The notes below the pieces were generated by a model. The model saw only the letters and a list, made by a program, of their open reading frames with translations, ran no database searches and was not told the origin of the DNA. A DNA stretch of 64,000 bases. Source: Streptococcus pneumoniae (GTDB lineage Bacteria; Bacillota; Bacilli; Lactobacillales; Streptococcaceae). The DNA lies in contig JBFDTN010000001.1 in NCBI GenBank assembly GCA_040719455.1, positions 1,302,001-1,366,000 on the forward strand, in the 5' to 3' direction. A program made the position numbers and the translations under genes. Position 1 is the stretch's first letter. Each line of letters opens with the position of its first letter. Below, piece after piece: positions 31,501-38,679 of the stretch.

Positions 31501-31968
31501 TTATCTGGTCACGACTATGACTTGTACGATATTGCTCTCTTCAATGAAAAGGGCGAACCAGTCCAACTCAATGGTGAAATCACAGTGGTCATTCCAAGCA
31601 AAGGAGCTGTCAAACAAGTCTATTCTGTCCTAAATGATATGGTAGAAGCATTGCCATTTGTTCAAAGTAAAGACCAAAAAGAAGTCATGTTTCACATCAA
31701 CCACTTCAGCCAGTATGCTCTCGTATATGCTACAACGGCGACCCCAATCATTCCTAAATCTCCTACTTCTTCATCAGCAGAATCTGATAAGAACCACTTG
31801 ATAATCAGCACTGTAAAAACAACGGCAAACAATCAAAAAATTGCAAAAGCAAGCTTCAAAGCAGATAAAACACTGCCTAAAACAAATAGCCAAGGGTCAC
31901 TTCTTGGCTTAACAGGACTGCTATTAGCTACAATGGGAGCTACAATCGTTATACGAAAAAAACAATAA
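28561..31968 (+). CDS. M26-type zinc metalloprotease with C-terminal sortase signal
   Basis: A 1135-residue surface protease. It has a signal peptide (about 1-30), a Thr/Glu-rich linker, a divergent N-terminal region (90-350) and a gluzincin catalytic domain. The zinc motif is H570-E-M-V-H574 with Glu594 20 residues later in NGRRQFMWPEAFPEG, followed by LQAPD, the pattern of IgA1-protease/Zmp enzymes (PF07580-like). A beta-rich domain (about 955-1060) precedes a C-terminal LPKTN signal (1105-1109). Unlike classical ZmpA/B/C it lacks the long N-terminal anchor and G5 region and is anchored at the C-terminus. The substrate is unknown. Confidence 0.88.
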   Translation: MSSKKKLLHQLTLSSTTLLLAASLTGWVQADETSNITPQTETEVKNSIIEDKNPSVEKTPSSTHTTETQNIALENAKILLPYADETEQTVYAEKISADDKLATTKLTSAITMQDKDIVTDVYGKEHSVNKLLLHYEDNSIEYKDLAYQKTDDDKHAHYQLDKSLKYTPKQVIAPLDDILDKLEPPLKEVTYKSTQVYQALGITENQEETMDKLYLEHSFVDVQKNVREFIKKVLINDDSIQLNNPDAIHKVVDSILENKEKVLLSLAYLNRWYDVAYGDIKSKELTIYRQDFFGMKNQPLELLLKIGSEGHKGYEPQNNYKYYARLLASFTGKSILPEFLESYREAFLPNMSNNDWFKSTSKAYIVEEPSHHVTDSSSNLYDRLKDLSRRDEYSTKKNRRRFRNMLLPLLTIPEHNLYIMNVLSTIIFGTYERYIDPELKHSSPTEYYEKIAAFEQQITDSAEKFRRHFDMWYRILPDEYKEQMKLYVPVWDSLGRYQKNPETNRYEGIWFPEYGEDSPASIQNFFGPVGAYNPYGNIKYVGAFADALEKEIVFVITGLISERGIGTLTHEMVHMYDYYTYLLRNGRRQFMWPEAFPEGFLQAPDNSDVPIIGINSVLDHTQNTDRQRFHNLNPERFQNADDLQEYMHGIFDVVYMMEYAEGMAVLDKDKAVQKKWFSKLETINIPNADGYDEGRNVKRPFTEEEWQTMSLKTIDDLVDYNVMTNRSYNPTYDKTIEFDDEHPTHLLQNGYDMITPFGPIYASAESPSSPGDLSFKRTGLELLAGKGFEKGLVPYASNQYKDEAWADSIQDWSVSDPFVFRKLLPEYNGSFAAFKKAMYHERIDQLGNLKPVTIHYLEQDISVDSFETLMKLMKEAVNHDIEKELIDNSEESQVTKLEKALLDAYLKSTDDFRTSIFKEKESKPTSPEIPNKSDQPTITTESKVIGLVHEPTQIKILSTTAALNGAVDLKVQTLLTSVSELSGHDYDLYDIALFNEKGEPVQLNGEITVVIPSKGAVKQVYSVLNDMVEALPFVQSKDQKEVMFHINHFSQYALVYATTATPIIPKSPTSSSAESDKNHLIISTVKTTANNQKIAKASFKADKTLPKTNSQGSLLGLTGLLLATMGATIVIRKKQ

Positions 31969-32152
31969 GATTTTTCCTAAACTCCATTACCAGAAAAAGT
32001 TACACTCATTCTGCAACTCCTTTTTCTTTACCGCTGAAATATGTGAACATTTCTTCAAAATAGTGAAATATTTCTCACTTTTCTGAATCAATCTGGCATA
32101 TAATGAAAGCGTAAACATTTACAGATAAAAAACATAGAAAGGTAGGTTTATT
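31969..32152 (+). promoter_or_regulatory. Promoter and cre site of the second C69 gene
   Basis: TATAAT at 32099-32104 overlaps cre box ATGAAAGCGTAAACA at 32103-32117, again an exact match to the CcpA consensus. Upstream, AGTGAAA-TAT-TTTCTCACT (32062-32079) is an inverted repeat made of the same half-sites seen upstream of the first C69 promoter, in the opposite arrangement. No canonical -35 is evident, so an activator is possible. The rest of this 184-nt gap is featureless. Confidence 0.8.
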
Positions 32153-34243
32153 ATGAAATCTACACATTTAAAAGCCATCTTTGCTACTGCTCTTTTCTCT
32201 GCAGTTATCTTATCAGCTCAGTCTGCGGAAGCCTGCTCTGCCTTTATCATCGGTAAAGACTTGACCGAAGACGGGACTTATCTATTTGGCCGGACCGAAG
32301 ACTTTCCTTTCCAAGAAGAAAATGCCGAACACAATAAAAACTTTATCGTCCACGAAGCTGCTGATTATAGCAATGGAGAAGTCCTCCACGATGGAGATAC
32401 AGGATTTACCTATCCTCATGCAGAACATGAGATGAAATACACTGCTGTTCCTGATGCGGAGCGAGACGAGGGTGAAAATCTCAATGGAACATATGGTGCA
32501 CACGGTTTTAACGAAGCAGGTGTATCCATGTCGGCGACTGTAACCACCACTCCAAACAAATGGCAAACAGGAAATTGGAAGAAAATCGCCAAAGAAGATC
32601 CCTTCTTCAAATACGAACCTTTCTTTAAAGAATACTATAAAGAATATGACACTGCCTATCAAGCAGAGCTAGATGCTGGTCAAACTCCTGAAGAAGCCGA
32701 GCAAAAGGCAGACCAAGCAGCTTACTACAAAGCCCAAAATATCACCGAAGAAAAACAAGGTGGACTTGGTGAATCTAGTATGATTGACCTTGTTTTACCA
32801 CGGGCAAGAACAGCTCGTGAAGGAATTGAAACCATTGCCAAAGCCATTGATGAACATGGTGCCTATGACGGCAACACCATCGTCATTGCAGACAAAAAAG
32901 AATTGTGGTACATGGAAATTCTATCTGGTCATGAATACGTTGCTATCAAGTATCCTGCTGATAAATTTTCTGTATTCCCAAATACCTACTTTCTAGGCAG
33001 TGTTGATTTTTCAGACAAGGAAAATGTGATTGCTTCTAAAAATGTCGAAGCCCTTGCTAAGCGAGTAGGTTCTGCTACTTATGATAAGGATGGAAATTTC
33101 CTCATTGCTCGCTCTTATAGTACCAATGATTATGCTGAAGCCAATCGCTCTCGAGTCTACGCAGGTATCAAACTCCTAGACCCCAAAGCCAATATCAGCT
33201 ATGATGACCCTTACTACGATTTCCTACGTTCTCCAACAGACCCTAGCCGGAAATACAGTATTCGCGACGCCTTTGAGATTCAACGCAATCGCTTTGAACA
33301 TTTACCAGAATATAAGCCTGATGATCAAATGCCTGAGACAGAGTCAAAAACATGGGTAAACAATGATGTCGAATATAGCCATCCTGTATATAAGTATGCT
33401 TTGGGAAATAAAAATGTGATTGATCCTCATATCTACCAAGTCAATCCAGATCTGCCAGAAGGCTTCGGTGGTGTTGCCTGGATGGCACTCGGTCAATCTC
33501 GTAATACCCCTTACATCCCTTATTATGGAAATATCACTAAAACACCAAAAGAATTCCACTCTCAAACCACTACATACGATGGCAATTCTTGGTACTGGAC
33601 TGCTCAGAATATTGATAAATTAGTATCTGAACACTATGATTTATTTGGCAATACCATTCAAGAACGTTGGAAAGCTCTTGAAAATGCAGAAATCAAACGA
33701 CAAAACCTGCAAAATTCCTTCTACAAAACAGCGGGTATTACTTCCCAAGAAGCAAGCGAAAATGTTACCAAGGATTTTCTTGCCCTAGCAGAAGTTGTTT
33801 TTAAAGAAATGAAAGTGGTCGAAGACAAAATTCAACTAGCCATCAAGGGAGATAAAAAAGCCCTCGCCTATCTCAAAGATTTCTCGACACTACCAACATT
33901 ACCAGAATTACATCTTGATAAACGTTATCAAGTCGATCCTGATCCAACCAGCATCGAAAAACCTCAACTAGATTTAAGCCAGCTGTCCTCTCATACATCT
34001 CAAGTAAGACCAATTCATCAGCAGCAAACGTATCTAGCTAAACCCGTGATTTCTCCGGTTGCACATCCACTCAAAACTCAAAAGGCTCAGGCTATGCCAG
34101 AGACCACTACTAACATTAAAGAGAACACTAGCCCATCTTTACCAAAAACAGGAGATAAAGCATCTAGCATTCTCGCTAGTCTTGGTCTTTCTCTTCTCAC
34201 TCTTTCTAGTTTCTTTGGCAAAAAGCACCGTGAAAAACACTAA
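32153..34243 (+). CDS. Surface-anchored C69 family dipeptidase (copy 2)
   Basis: A 696-residue paralogue of the enzyme at 26300-28486. The signal peptide ends at Ala27 and the nucleophile is Cys28 (ACSAFIIGKDLTEDG). The catalytic domain has the same GLGESSMIDLVLPR and LSGHEYVAIKYPADK blocks; the variable insert near 150-190 is shorter and Tyr/Glu-rich. The sortase signal is a canonical LPKTG (663-667). C69 enzymes release dipeptides from peptides (family knowledge). It has its own promoter/cre cassette and is followed by a hairpin before the S15 gene. Confidence 0.93.
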   Translation: MKSTHLKAIFATALFSAVILSAQSAEACSAFIIGKDLTEDGTYLFGRTEDFPFQEENAEHNKNFIVHEAADYSNGEVLHDGDTGFTYPHAEHEMKYTAVPDAERDEGENLNGTYGAHGFNEAGVSMSATVTTTPNKWQTGNWKKIAKEDPFFKYEPFFKEYYKEYDTAYQAELDAGQTPEEAEQKADQAAYYKAQNITEEKQGGLGESSMIDLVLPRARTAREGIETIAKAIDEHGAYDGNTIVIADKKELWYMEILSGHEYVAIKYPADKFSVFPNTYFLGSVDFSDKENVIASKNVEALAKRVGSATYDKDGNFLIARSYSTNDYAEANRSRVYAGIKLLDPKANISYDDPYYDFLRSPTDPSRKYSIRDAFEIQRNRFEHLPEYKPDDQMPETESKTWVNNDVEYSHPVYKYALGNKNVIDPHIYQVNPDLPEGFGGVAWMALGQSRNTPYIPYYGNITKTPKEFHSQTTTYDGNSWYWTAQNIDKLVSEHYDLFGNTIQERWKALENAEIKRQNLQNSFYKTAGITSQEASENVTKDFLALAEVVFKEMKVVEDKIQLAIKGDKKALAYLKDFSTLPTLPELHLDKRYQVDPDPTSIEKPQLDLSQLSSHTSQVRPIHQQQTYLAKPVISPVAHPLKTQKAQAMPETTTNIKENTSPSLPKTGDKASSILASLGLSLLTLSSFFGKKHREKH

Positions 34244-34296
34244 TTTGGTACAGTTTCAACCCTAGGATAAACAAATCACACTATTTCCATCAAAAA

Positions 34297-34330
34297 CAAG
34301 AGGTTGAGAACTATCGTTCTAACCTCTTTG
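34297..34330 (+). terminator. Hairpin between the second C69 and the S15 gene
   Basis: CAAGAGGTTGAGAAC pairs with GTTCTAACCTCTTTG (one bulge) around TATC. No U tract of note follows and the next ATG is 33 nt downstream, so it is more likely an attenuator or processing site than a full stop. Confidence 0.65.
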
Positions 34331-34362
34331 TAAATATAGTGAATTTTCAAAGGACAATTATA

Positions 34363-37300
34363 ATGAATAAAAAGTATATCTTCACTTCCCTTCTAATCGC
34401 TCCCTTTCTTCTAGCAACAACTACATTTGCCGATGAAGAAGTTTCAGAAACAGCTATCACCGAAACACGAATCGTTGATACCAATAGCACAGAAACTTCT
34501 GAAACAAGTACCACGCAAAGTTCCGAAGCTAAAGAAACTACTGCGTCAGCAGAGACAACAGCACCTCTTCCAGAGACCGCCACTCTAGCTACACAACAAG
34601 ATTTAGCTGCAGTAACTAATACACCTATTACAACTGAAAATGCGGCGCAAACGGTTACTCACCAAGAAGCTGCTGAAACACTGCTTTCTTGGGCATCTAC
34701 CTCACCTAAGCAAATCGGCAAAGAAGAGGCCGATCGCCTACATTTTGCGCATAGCTTGGGACTTCTTCAGGAAGATACCGATGTCTCTAGTCCTGTCAAT
34801 ACAGACACACTTCGAGAAATGCAAACCATTGCTCAAAAGCTCCATGATGCTTATCGAGCTGAAAAGAAACAGCCACTCTTTCTAAACGGAAAGGCGCAGC
34901 CCATATTCCCATTTTCAACTGGAGCAAAAAGTAAGGGATATGACTATGATAAAAGCCACATCGTGCGGCATGTTGTTTATGTCGAGACAGATTTCGATAC
35001 CGATGGTGATGGCAAAAGAGATTTGGTCAAGGCTTTGGTACAAGTGCCAAAAGCAGCCGTCAACGGAGATTTCAAAGCCTCCACCATCTTTGAAGCTCTT
35101 CCATATGTTACTGGAACGACCGGCGCTGCTACCTTAGAAGACTTAGGACTTCAAAAAAGCGGAACCTTTAATAACAATCAACTCTCTAGTCAGCCCGAAA
35201 AACGAATCCCCATCAAACACGTCAACGCCGAAGAAGCAGCTAGAAATGCTACTTCTTCCCAATGGTACTATCAAAATCCACTCGAAGACAATAAATGGGA
35301 CTATGAAGACTTAAATTGGTACAATTACTTCCTTGTTCGTGGCTTTGCTGTGGTCTCTAGCGCAGGTCTGGGTTCTTATGATTCTGAAGGTTTTAATACC
35401 GTGGGTTCCGAATTGGAAGTAGCTGCTTTCAAGGCAATCTTAGAATGGTTAGACGGTAAACGCGTAGCCTATACCGATAAGACCAGTAATATCGCTGTAA
35501 CAGCTGATTGGGCAAATGGAAAAGTCGGCATGACAGGTCTATCATGGGGAGGAACTACTAATTTCGCCCTTGCCGCAACAGGTATTAAAAATCTTAAAAC
35601 CATTGTTCCCCAAGCAGGAATCGCCAGTTGGTATGAATACCTCATGAGTCAAGGTACACCTTATAACGCAGAACCAAATAGCAATCTTTCTTGGTTATCC
35701 ACCTATGTATCTGGACGCGTCCTAGACACTGAGGATTGGGATTCTATCAAAGAAAACTACGCGGCCTATATCACACAACTGGACAAACAACAAAACACCT
35801 ACGATTATAATTATAGCCCAGTCTTTAAGGAACGAGATTACACCCTTCAGGCAGAAAATATCAACATACCTGCGCTTATCGTACACGGCTTGAACGATGA
35901 TATTGTAAAAACCAAAAACTTCGAACTCATGTATCAAGCTTTCAAAAAAGCAGGACAACTAGCAAAACTATATCTCCATCAAGGTAACCATATCGAACCA
36001 ACCGCTCTCATCTCAACAGATAAAAATGGTAAAAACATGCGTGTGTTCTTCGATCTGCTAAATAGCTGGTTCTCCCACTATCTCTATGATGTCGAAAATG
36101 ATGTCGAATCTCTGCCCGCCGTGACTGTCCAAAATAACTACGACCCTACCAAATGGACAAGCTATGATAGTTGGGAAACAAAAAACCATTTGTCACTGAC
36201 CACCGATGCTCCTCAAGATGAGCGCGCAACCATCACCAGTGAATATGTAAATAAAGCAGAAATTGACTGGCGTTACCGAGATGCAGCAGTTAGTTTTCAC
36301 TCATCACCTGCCAATCTTACCTATATCACAGAAGTACCTGAGACCACCACTATAAAAGGATCCATTCCTGTGAAATTTAGCGCCGCCCTAGCCAAAGGTT
36401 CCGGTACAAATTTACCAATCAATGTCCTTCTCGTTGATATTTCAGATGAAGAGTTTGAAGTAACAGGAGAAAATGTAGACTACGAAACCTATGGTTATCG
36501 TTATGCTTGGCAAGATAGTTACACAACAGATCCAAAAGGTTTCTGGCAGGGTAGCAATCTAAAAAGTAAAGCACTCAAACAATACGGCACGCTAAAAAGC
36601 AATTACAAAGTCATTGCTAACGGCTGGGTAAATCTACGCAATCCAAAATCTGATTTTGACTCTGCAAGCGCAAGCGAGAGTATTGACCCGCAAATCGGTG
36701 AGTTCCATGACTATACTGTCTATCTACAACCAACTGTTTATGAAGTCAAACAAGGGCACCGCCTTGCTCTTGTCTTAAACACTTACGACACCAATAGTAT
36801 CTATATTCCAGATGAATACCAGATCACTTTCAAAACAGATAGTATCAAGGCAAGTATTCCAACTGTACAAGAATCTCGAGTAGCTCAAGCAACATATAGC
36901 CCATCTTTAGGAACAGAACCGCATCGATTTGCCGTTCCAAGTCATACTATTCCAAATTTTGATAAACCAACCCTTATTTTAACACATGACGTTGGATCTG
37001 AGACACTTATCCTTGAAAAGCCAAGTCTATCCATTGAAGAAGCTATCAGACTGACCCAGCAACTTGAACAAGAAACACATCATGTTGATGTCGGAGAAGG
37101 TCTCAAAACACCAGAAAAACCTAATTTCCCATTAGAAAGCTATTTAGAAAGTCTAAAACAAACACATCATGTTAATATCGGAGAAGATCTCAAAACACCA
37201 GCAAAGCCTATTTTCCCATTAGAGAGCTATTTAGAAAGTCTAAAACAAACACATCATGTTGATGTCGGAGAAGGTCTCAAAATACCAGCAAAGCCTAATT

Positions 37301-37647
37301 TCCCATTAGAAAGCTACTTAGAAAGTCTAAAACAAACACATCATGTTGATGTCGGAGAAGGTCTCAAAATACCAGCAAAGCCTAATTTCCCATTAGAAAG
37401 CTATTTAGAAAATCTCAAACAAATACCAATAGCAACCTCAGTGACGAAAAATCATCACATCACCAGCCTATCTCAAGAAAGTGTCAATCATGAACAGGCT
37501 CCGCTCATGAAAATACGATCCACTCAAATGAAATCTGTAAAATCAGAACTTCCAAAAACAGGAACTCCTACGTCCTTTCTCCACTCTCTCCTAGGAGCAC
37601 TGGGACTGATTTTGACATTCTCATTTACCAAAAAACATAAAAAATAA
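34363..37647 (+). CDS. Surface-anchored Xaa-Pro dipeptidyl-peptidase (S15)
   Basis: A 1094-residue enzyme starting at 34363 (MNKKYIFTS) behind an AAAGGA site. It has a signal peptide (1-24), a Thr/Glu-rich stretch, then the PepX-type alpha/beta-hydrolase. The nucleophile is Ser394 in GLSWGGTTN, the probable Asp is in HGLNDDIV (512/513) and the His is H543 in HQGNH. A beta-sandwich domain follows to about 860. Four 29-residue repeats (905-1020) lead to LPKTG (1063-1067). It removes Xaa-Pro dipeptides from N-termini, for example of collagen or proline-rich peptides (family knowledge). Confidence 0.93.
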   Translation: MNKKYIFTSLLIAPFLLATTTFADEEVSETAITETRIVDTNSTETSETSTTQSSEAKETTASAETTAPLPETATLATQQDLAAVTNTPITTENAAQTVTHQEAAETLLSWASTSPKQIGKEEADRLHFAHSLGLLQEDTDVSSPVNTDTLREMQTIAQKLHDAYRAEKKQPLFLNGKAQPIFPFSTGAKSKGYDYDKSHIVRHVVYVETDFDTDGDGKRDLVKALVQVPKAAVNGDFKASTIFEALPYVTGTTGAATLEDLGLQKSGTFNNNQLSSQPEKRIPIKHVNAEEAARNATSSQWYYQNPLEDNKWDYEDLNWYNYFLVRGFAVVSSAGLGSYDSEGFNTVGSELEVAAFKAILEWLDGKRVAYTDKTSNIAVTADWANGKVGMTGLSWGGTTNFALAATGIKNLKTIVPQAGIASWYEYLMSQGTPYNAEPNSNLSWLSTYVSGRVLDTEDWDSIKENYAAYITQLDKQQNTYDYNYSPVFKERDYTLQAENINIPALIVHGLNDDIVKTKNFELMYQAFKKAGQLAKLYLHQGNHIEPTALISTDKNGKNMRVFFDLLNSWFSHYLYDVENDVESLPAVTVQNNYDPTKWTSYDSWETKNHLSLTTDAPQDERATITSEYVNKAEIDWRYRDAAVSFHSSPANLTYITEVPETTTIKGSIPVKFSAALAKGSGTNLPINVLLVDISDEEFEVTGENVDYETYGYRYAWQDSYTTDPKGFWQGSNLKSKALKQYGTLKSNYKVIANGWVNLRNPKSDFDSASASESIDPQIGEFHDYTVYLQPTVYEVKQGHRLALVLNTYDTNSIYIPDEYQITFKTDSIKASIPTVQESRVAQATYSPSLGTEPHRFAVPSHTIPNFDKPTLILTHDVGSETLILEKPSLSIEEAIRLTQQLEQETHHVDVGEGLKTPEKPNFPLESYLESLKQTHHVNIGEDLKTPAKPIFPLESYLESLKQTHHVDVGEGLKIPAKPNFPLESYLESLKQTHHVDVGEGLKIPAKPNFPLESYLENLKQIPIATSVTKNHHITSLSQESVNHEQAPLMKIRSTQMKSVKSELPKTGTPTSFLHSLLGALGLILTFSFTKKHKK
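37075..37422 (+). repeat. Four tandem 87-bp repeats in the S15 peptidase gene
   Basis: Units at 37075-37161, 37162-37248, 37249-37335 and 37336-37422 encode a 29-residue motif of the form THHVDVGEGLK...KPNFPLESYLESLKQ. Units 3 and 4 are almost identical. The block lies between the enzyme domains and the sortase signal, where repeats usually act as a wall-spanning stalk whose length can vary by recombination. Confidence 0.95.
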
Positions 37648-37654
37648 AAACTAT

Positions 37655-37687
37655 AAAAAGGATGAGCATTTTATCTCATCCTTTTTT
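37655..37687. terminator. Bidirectional terminator between the S15 gene and mraY
   Basis: AAAAAGGATGAG, 8-nt loop, CTCATCCTTTTTT. It ends the peptidase island on the plus strand and the mraY transcript on the minus strand. Confidence 0.9.
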
Positions 37688-37690
37688 ACA

Positions 37691-38674
37691 TTACAAATAC
37701 ATCAAACACAAGGTCAAGATACTCATGACTAGACCAATGCCCCAGAAGAAGAAATCTACTTTCCATTCGCTCCAAGGCTCTCCGTGACCGCTCAAGCCAC
37801 CTAGTTCAAAATGGTGATGAAGAGGGGTCATACGGAAAATTCGTTTGCCACCCGTTAGTTTAAAATAGCTAACTTGAAGCATCACTGAGCTTGTCTCAAA
37901 GACATAGACCAAACCGATAAATAACAGAGTCCACTCTTTATGAAGAGCCATAGAGATCGCGGCTAACATACCTCCTAAGGCTAGACTTCCAACATCTCCC
38001 ATAAAGATTTTCGCAGGCTTGTGATTGAAAAGAAAGAATGCTAGCAATCCACCAATCATACTCACAATAATGAGCAAAATATCCAAACGACCTTCCATGA
38101 CAGCAATCACAGCATAAGCAGTCAGGCTAATCACCACAGAAATACTCGCTAAGCCATCAATCCCATCTGTCAAATTGACCGCATTTGAAAAGCCAACTAA
38201 CCAAAAAAGAACAAAAGCAAGATAGAAATACCCTAAATGAACAGGTATTCCAAAGACATCAAGAAGATCCGTACCGCCATGACGATCAAAGAAGATATAA
38301 AAGACGATTCCACCCACGATTTGAAGAGCTAATTTCTGCTTGGGGTTCAGCCCTTCGTTAATTTTTCGAAAGACTTTCAAAAAGTCATCCAAAAATCCAA
38401 CAACACCATACAAGGCAAGGATAAATAAGACCATCAAGGCAGAACTTGTCAACTGCCCTATCGCAAAACCTAGCACTAGACTCACCACTAGAGAAGCTAC
38501 CAAGAAAACAACTCCTCCCATGGTTGGTGTCCCTGCCTTGGCTTGGTGCTGCTTGACATCCTCATGCATTTGTTGCCCAGAAATACGGGCTTTTTGATAA
38601 AAACGGATAAAAGCTGGAATTCCCACACAAGTTGCAAGAAAGGTCAGAATACCAGCCACAATCACTACAAACAT
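37691..38674 (-). CDS. mraY: Phospho-N-acetylmuramoyl-pentapeptide transferase
   Basis: A 327-residue polytopic membrane enzyme that makes lipid I. The conserved LDDFLK loop ([13 protein letters not shown]), [10 protein letters not shown] motif and [12 protein letters not shown] motif carry the catalytic aspartates; [12 protein letters not shown] is the HHH loop. It is the last gene of the rsmH-ftsL-pbp2X-mraY cluster, 5 nt after pbp2X. Confidence 0.98.
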   Translation of the reverse strand: MFVVIVAGILTFLATCVGIPAFIRFYQKARISGQQMHEDVKQHQAKAGTPTMGGVVFLVASLVVSLVLGFAIGQLTSSALMVLFILALYGVVGFLDDFLKVFRKINEGLNPKQKLALQIVGGIVFYIFFDRHGGTDLLDVFGIPVHLGYFYLAFVLFWLVGFSNAVNLTDGIDGLASISVVISLTAYAVIAVMEGRLDILLIIVSMIGGLLAFFLFNHKPAKIFMGDVGSLALGGMLAAISMALHKEWTLLFIGLVYVFETSSVMLQVSYFKLTGGKRIFRMTPLHHHFELGGLSGHGEPWSEWKVDFFFWGIGLVMSILTLCLMYL

Positions 38675-38679
38675 TGACT

